Shown here piece by piece: positions 6,969 to 8,806 of a stretch of 8,806 bases of DNA. Within the stretch, counting starts at the first letter, position 1; every line of letters begins with the position of its first letter. Location of the stretch: positions 1 to 8,806 of the forward strand of contig SEHC01000161.1 of assembly GCA_004173415.1 (NCBI GenBank), given 5' to 3'. The DNA comes from Lysobacteraceae bacterium (GTDB lineage Bacteria > Pseudomonadota > Gammaproteobacteria > Xanthomonadales > Xanthomonadaceae). Under the pieces are notes generated by a model, which saw only the letters and a program-made list of their open reading frames with translations, had not been told where the DNA came from and searched no databases. The translations under genes and the position numbers were made by a program.

Positions 6969-7131
6969 GTAGGTCCGAGCTTGCTCGGATGCTCCTGCTC
7001 GTAAGTCCGAGCTTGCTCGGATGCTCCTGCTCGTAGGTCCGAGCTTGCTCGGATGCTCCTGCTCGTAAGTCCGAGCTTGCTCGGATGCTCCTGGTGGAGA
7101 ATCAAAGGCATCCGGGCAAGCTCGGACCTAC
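6969..7131. repeat. REP cluster, unit 2: four tandem forward copies and one reverse
   Basis: Forward REPs start at 6969, 7001, 7033 and 7065, exactly 32 bp apart, each 23 bp plus linker CTCCTGCTC. The heads alternate GTAG, GTAA, GTAG, GTAA, which implies that a 64-bp dimer was duplicated as a block. A reverse copy at 7109-7131 pairs with the last forward one as a REPIN with the same 21-bp centre as unit 1. The reverse copy's CTAC overlaps the stop codon of the dehydrogenase gene (TAG on the minus strand at 7128-7130). Confidence 0.9.
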
Positions 7132-8333
7132 GCAACGAAGGAGGTGCCCTTGGGGGACAAGGCGGGGGCTTCCGGATGCCAGATCTCCCCGGCCGGGTCC
7201 AGTTCCATGGTCACCATCTCCTCGCCGCGCCAGCCGAAGCCGCAGACCGCCAGCGCACCGCTGGTCAGCGGATCCAGGCCGAAGGCCTGTTCCAGCGGCA
7301 GCTCGTTGATCGCACAGGTGATGTAGGCAGCCAAGCCGGCTTCGGTCGCGGACAGGTACAAGGTCTGCGACAGGTGACCGGCCTCCAGGGTGATCGCGCG
7401 ATGGGCCTTGGCGTGGACGCGGTATTTCCAGAAATTCCGGTCGTAGCGTGGGGCCAGCAGGACCATAACGTGGGCATCGGCGAACCAGTGCTGCCCGGCC
7501 ACCGCGGCCATGGCCAGCGCGTGCAGTGGCTGCTCCGGCGCGGGCAACGGCTCCAGCGCATGGGCGACGGCGTGGTAGTGGTACAGGCCTGGCGCCAGGC
7601 CCTCCACGTTCTGCACGATCAGATAGGCCTCCACCGGATGCAGGCCGCCGCCGGAAGGGCTGGTCTTCTTCAGGAACACGGTGTCCTCGCTGACCCGCAC
7701 CTGTGACTGGGCGGAGAACACGCGCTCGATCAACTGCGCGAACAAGGCCTGGGGCAGCGGCCGCCCGGCCTCGAAATTGCGACAGGTGGCGCGACGCGCG
7801 AGCAGGTTGTCGAAGTCGTTGCGCGCCGCGCGCGGCAGGGCGATCCGATCGTCGGCGGACCCACGTTGCAAGGCCTCCACCGGGGGGGACCCGAGCACTT
7901 CCCGCAACTCGCCGGCGGTCTCGGTGCCGGTGTCCTGCATGGCCTGCACCGCATCGGCGTCGCGCCAGCGGGTGAAGGCATGCACGACCGCCGCCAAGGG
8001 ATGCCAGTAGGCCGCGCGCAGGACTTGATCGCGTTCGCGCAGGGCCGCATTGCGCTTGCCGGTGGCGAGCACCAGGCCGGCCTCCAGCAGGCGCTTGAGC
8101 GCGTCCGCCTGGCCGGCCAGTTCGCGGCTGTCGGTCCACCGCTCGGCGCTGAGCGTGCCCAGCAACTCACGCTCGGCGGCATCGACTTCCACTTCTTCGC
8201 CCAGGTGCGGGGCCAGCGCGAACCAGTGTTGTCCGTGGCGCATGCCGTTGCCACCGGCGAGCAGCGATTCCAGGTCGAAGCCGGCGCTCTCGCGCGGCTC
8301 CAGGTAAAGCACTTTGCAACGACGCACCCGCAT
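7128..8333 (-). CDS. SagB/ThcOx-type FMN dehydrogenase, putative peptide-maturation dehydrogenase
   Basis: This encodes 401 residues. I chose ATG 8333 (MRVRRCKVLYLEPRES) because GGGG/GGGGA lies about 8 bases upstream; an in-frame GTG at 8354 would add seven residues. Residues about 1-170 form a mostly helical N-terminal part without a motif I can name. The C-terminal half is a nitroreductase-like SagB domain: RRATCRNF at 180-187, the hallmark SPSGGGLHPVEAYLIV from Ser225, GLYHYHAVAHALEPL, and SGALAVCGFGW near the end. SagB-type enzymes oxidise azolines to thiazoles or oxazoles in RiPPs such as streptolysin S, using FMN. I recall Xanthomonadaceae relatives annotated as putative peptide-maturation dehydrogenases next to NHLP-like precursors, which matches the divergent gene at 8466. 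The last 11 residues come from a REP-linked repeat. Its exact chemistry here is inferred. Confidence 0.87.
   Translation of the reverse strand: MRVRRCKVLYLEPRESAGFDLESLLAGGNGMRHGQHWFALAPHLGEEVEVDAAERELLGTLSAERWTDSRELAGQADALKRLLEAGLVLATGKRNAALRERDQVLRAAYWHPLAAVVHAFTRWRDADAVQAMQDTGTETAGELREVLGSPPVEALQRGSADDRIALPRAARNDFDNLLARRATCRNFEAGRPLPQALFAQLIERVFSAQSQVRVSEDTVFLKKTSPSGGGLHPVEAYLIVQNVEGLAPGLYHYHAVAHALEPLPAPEQPLHALAMAAVAGQHWFADAHVMVLLAPRYDRNFWKYRVHAKAHRAITLEAGHLSQTLYLSATEAGLAAYITCAINELPLEQAFGLDPLTSGALAVCGFGWRGEEMVTMELDPAGEIWHPEAPALSPKGTSFVA
7132..7163 (-). repeat. REP-linked module, copy C, within the dehydrogenase 3' end
   Basis: This third copy of the module starts GCAACGAAGGAGGTGCCCTT and ends GGGGGACAAGGC. 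Read on the minus strand it encodes the last 11 residues of the SagB-type protein, ALSPKGTSFVA, and the neighbouring REP supplies the stop. Copies A and B are not attached to any gene. Confidence 0.82.
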
Positions 8334-8465
8334 CCCGTTTTCCCCAGTGTGCACCCGGCCCGGATCCGGCCCGGACCAGCCGGAACCCTACGGTTGTTTA
8401 GCGGCGCGGACAAGGCTAGATTGCGTTCCGACCGGCCTGCAACGGGCTCCGGCTAGGGGAACTAC
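8334..8465. promoter_or_regulatory. Divergent control region between dehydrogenase and precursor-like gene
   Basis: This 132-bp gap must carry both promoters. For the rightward gene there is a plausible sigma-70 pair: TTGTTT (8394-8399) and TAGATT (8417-8422) with a 17-bp spacer, about 44 bp before the ATG and followed by AGGGGA as ribosome binding site. A 10-bp palindrome CCGGATCCGG at 8360-8369, within a GGCCCGG-rich stretch, lies just upstream and could be an operator, though such dyads arise easily in GC-rich DNA. No leftward promoter stands out. Confidence 0.4.
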
Positions 8466-8806
8466 ATGGCAACCAAGAAAACGGGCGGGTCGGCCAAGCC
8501 GACGCCGCTGGATCCGAAAGTGGCTGACAAACTGCTGGACCTGCTGGGCACCGACAACGAGTTCCGGCGCCTGTTCAAGAAAGACCCGGGGGCGGCGCTG
8601 GTCAAGGCCGGCTACAAGCTGCCCAAGGGCGACACCGCCGCAGCCGAAAACCTGCAGCGGCTCCACGGCCGCCTCACGGTGGAAAAGATCGCACCCAAGG
8701 CCGTGGTGCAGAAGGCCAGGCAGGAAATCAGGACTTCATTGATTTCGGAACTGGCCATGCAGCCGATTCAGTTGAACGTGCCTTCCAGCGCAACGCGACG
8801 CAAGCG
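8466..8806 (+). CDS. NHLP-like RiPP precursor / putative modified peptide (open at right edge)
   Basis: The frame runs from ATG 8466 (AGGGGA 5 bases upstream) to the window end, at least 113 residues with no stop. After a Lys/Gly/Pro-rich start (MATKKTGGSAKPTP) comes a leader-like helical block at about 15-50: LDPKVADKLLDLLGTDNEF, RRLFKKDPGAALVKAGYKLP. This resembles nitrile-hydratase-type (NHLP) leaders and the Xanthomonadaceae 'putative modified peptide' family, whose members share an xxLLDxLxxDxxFRxxFxxDPxxALxxxG pattern as I recall. A second segment, APKAVVQKARQEIRTSL then ISELAMQPIQLNV, matches that family's C-terminal part, and a basic tail ATRRKR follows. No Cys is present in the visible part. 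Standing divergent from a SagB-type dehydrogenase supports a RiPP precursor role. The alternative is an unmodified small regulatory or structural protein. Where the core peptide begins is unknown. Confidence 0.65.
   Translation, partial: MATKKTGGSAKPTPLDPKVADKLLDLLGTDNEFRRLFKKDPGAALVKAGYKLPKGDTAAAENLQRLHGRLTVEKIAPKAVVQKARQEIRTSLISELAMQPIQLNVPSSATRRK

Larger units (their letters stand above)
6870..7163 (+). repeat. Tandem duplication, unit 2 (expanded by two REP units)
   Basis: This unit repeats 6599-6831. The offset is 271 bp at the RAYT tail, 268 bp at the first REP (three 1-bp deletions) and 332 bp at the reverse REP and module, so unit 2 gained exactly 64 bp, or two 32-bp REP periods. It ends inside the 3' end of the dehydrogenase gene. 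Confidence 0.85.

Noticed and set aside
6701..7131. CRISPR array (regular 32-bp spacing of a near-identical repeat)
   Set aside because: The linkers are identical 9-bp sequences, not unique spacers. The repeat has GTAG-headed REP structure beside a RAYT, and no cas genes are present.
6770..7135. Minus-strand frame with repeated RSELARM / HPSKLGPT peptides
   Set aside because: The repetitive protein is only the REP palindrome read as codons. Such REP-derived open frames are artefacts.
8334..8354. GTG start at 8354 for the SagB-type dehydrogenase
   Set aside because: The downstream ATG at 8333 has a better-placed GGGG-type ribosome binding site, and the extra seven residues fall over that site.

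Overview
The window is GC-rich, ordinary chromosomal DNA that looks like a gammaproteobacterium of the Xanthomonadaceae/Lysobacteraceae group (Lysobacter, Luteimonas, Pseudoxanthomonas, Stenotrophomonas and relatives). This rests on strong G/C third-position bias, a PII gene beside ubiK-yifB, GTAG-type REP palindromes with a RAYT transposase, and a leader-peptide-like gene next to a SagB-type dehydrogenase. The genus assignment is an inference; no search was run.

Layout, left to right. Positions 1-944 (minus) hold a 3'-truncated PLP enzyme of the threonine aldolase / beta-eliminating lyase family with a probable Tat signal. Positions 1038-1376 (minus) encode a PII nitrogen regulator (glnB). 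Divergent from it, on the plus strand, are ubiK (1557-1835, ubiquinone biosynthesis accessory factor) and, 11 bp later, a YifB/ComM-type AAA+ ATPase (1847-3361). After a 149-bp gap come a secreted S9-family serine peptidase (3511-5496) and, overlapping it by 4 bp, a GFA/CENP-V-type zinc protein (5493-5912).

The stretch 5913-7163 is repeat-rich. It carries a RAYT (REP-associated tyrosine transposase, 6203-6670) flanked by twelve recognisable copies of one GTAG-headed palindrome. Some are paired head-to-head as REPINs and some are tandem at a 32-bp period. The 3' tail of the RAYT gene plus its REP cluster is tandemly duplicated. The second unit has gained exactly two more 32-bp REP units, and a decayed RAYT tail remains inside it.

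The right end (7128-8806) is probably the edge of a RiPP locus. A SagB/ThcOx-type FMN dehydrogenase (minus, start chosen at 8333) is divergent from a gene at 8466 (open at the right edge). That gene encodes a charged, helical, NHLP/nitrile-hydratase-leader-like peptide. The last 11 codons and the stop of the dehydrogenase lie inside a REP-linked repeat module that also occurs at two other places in the window. The missing cluster members (cyclodehydratase, transporter, protease) would have to lie beyond 8806.
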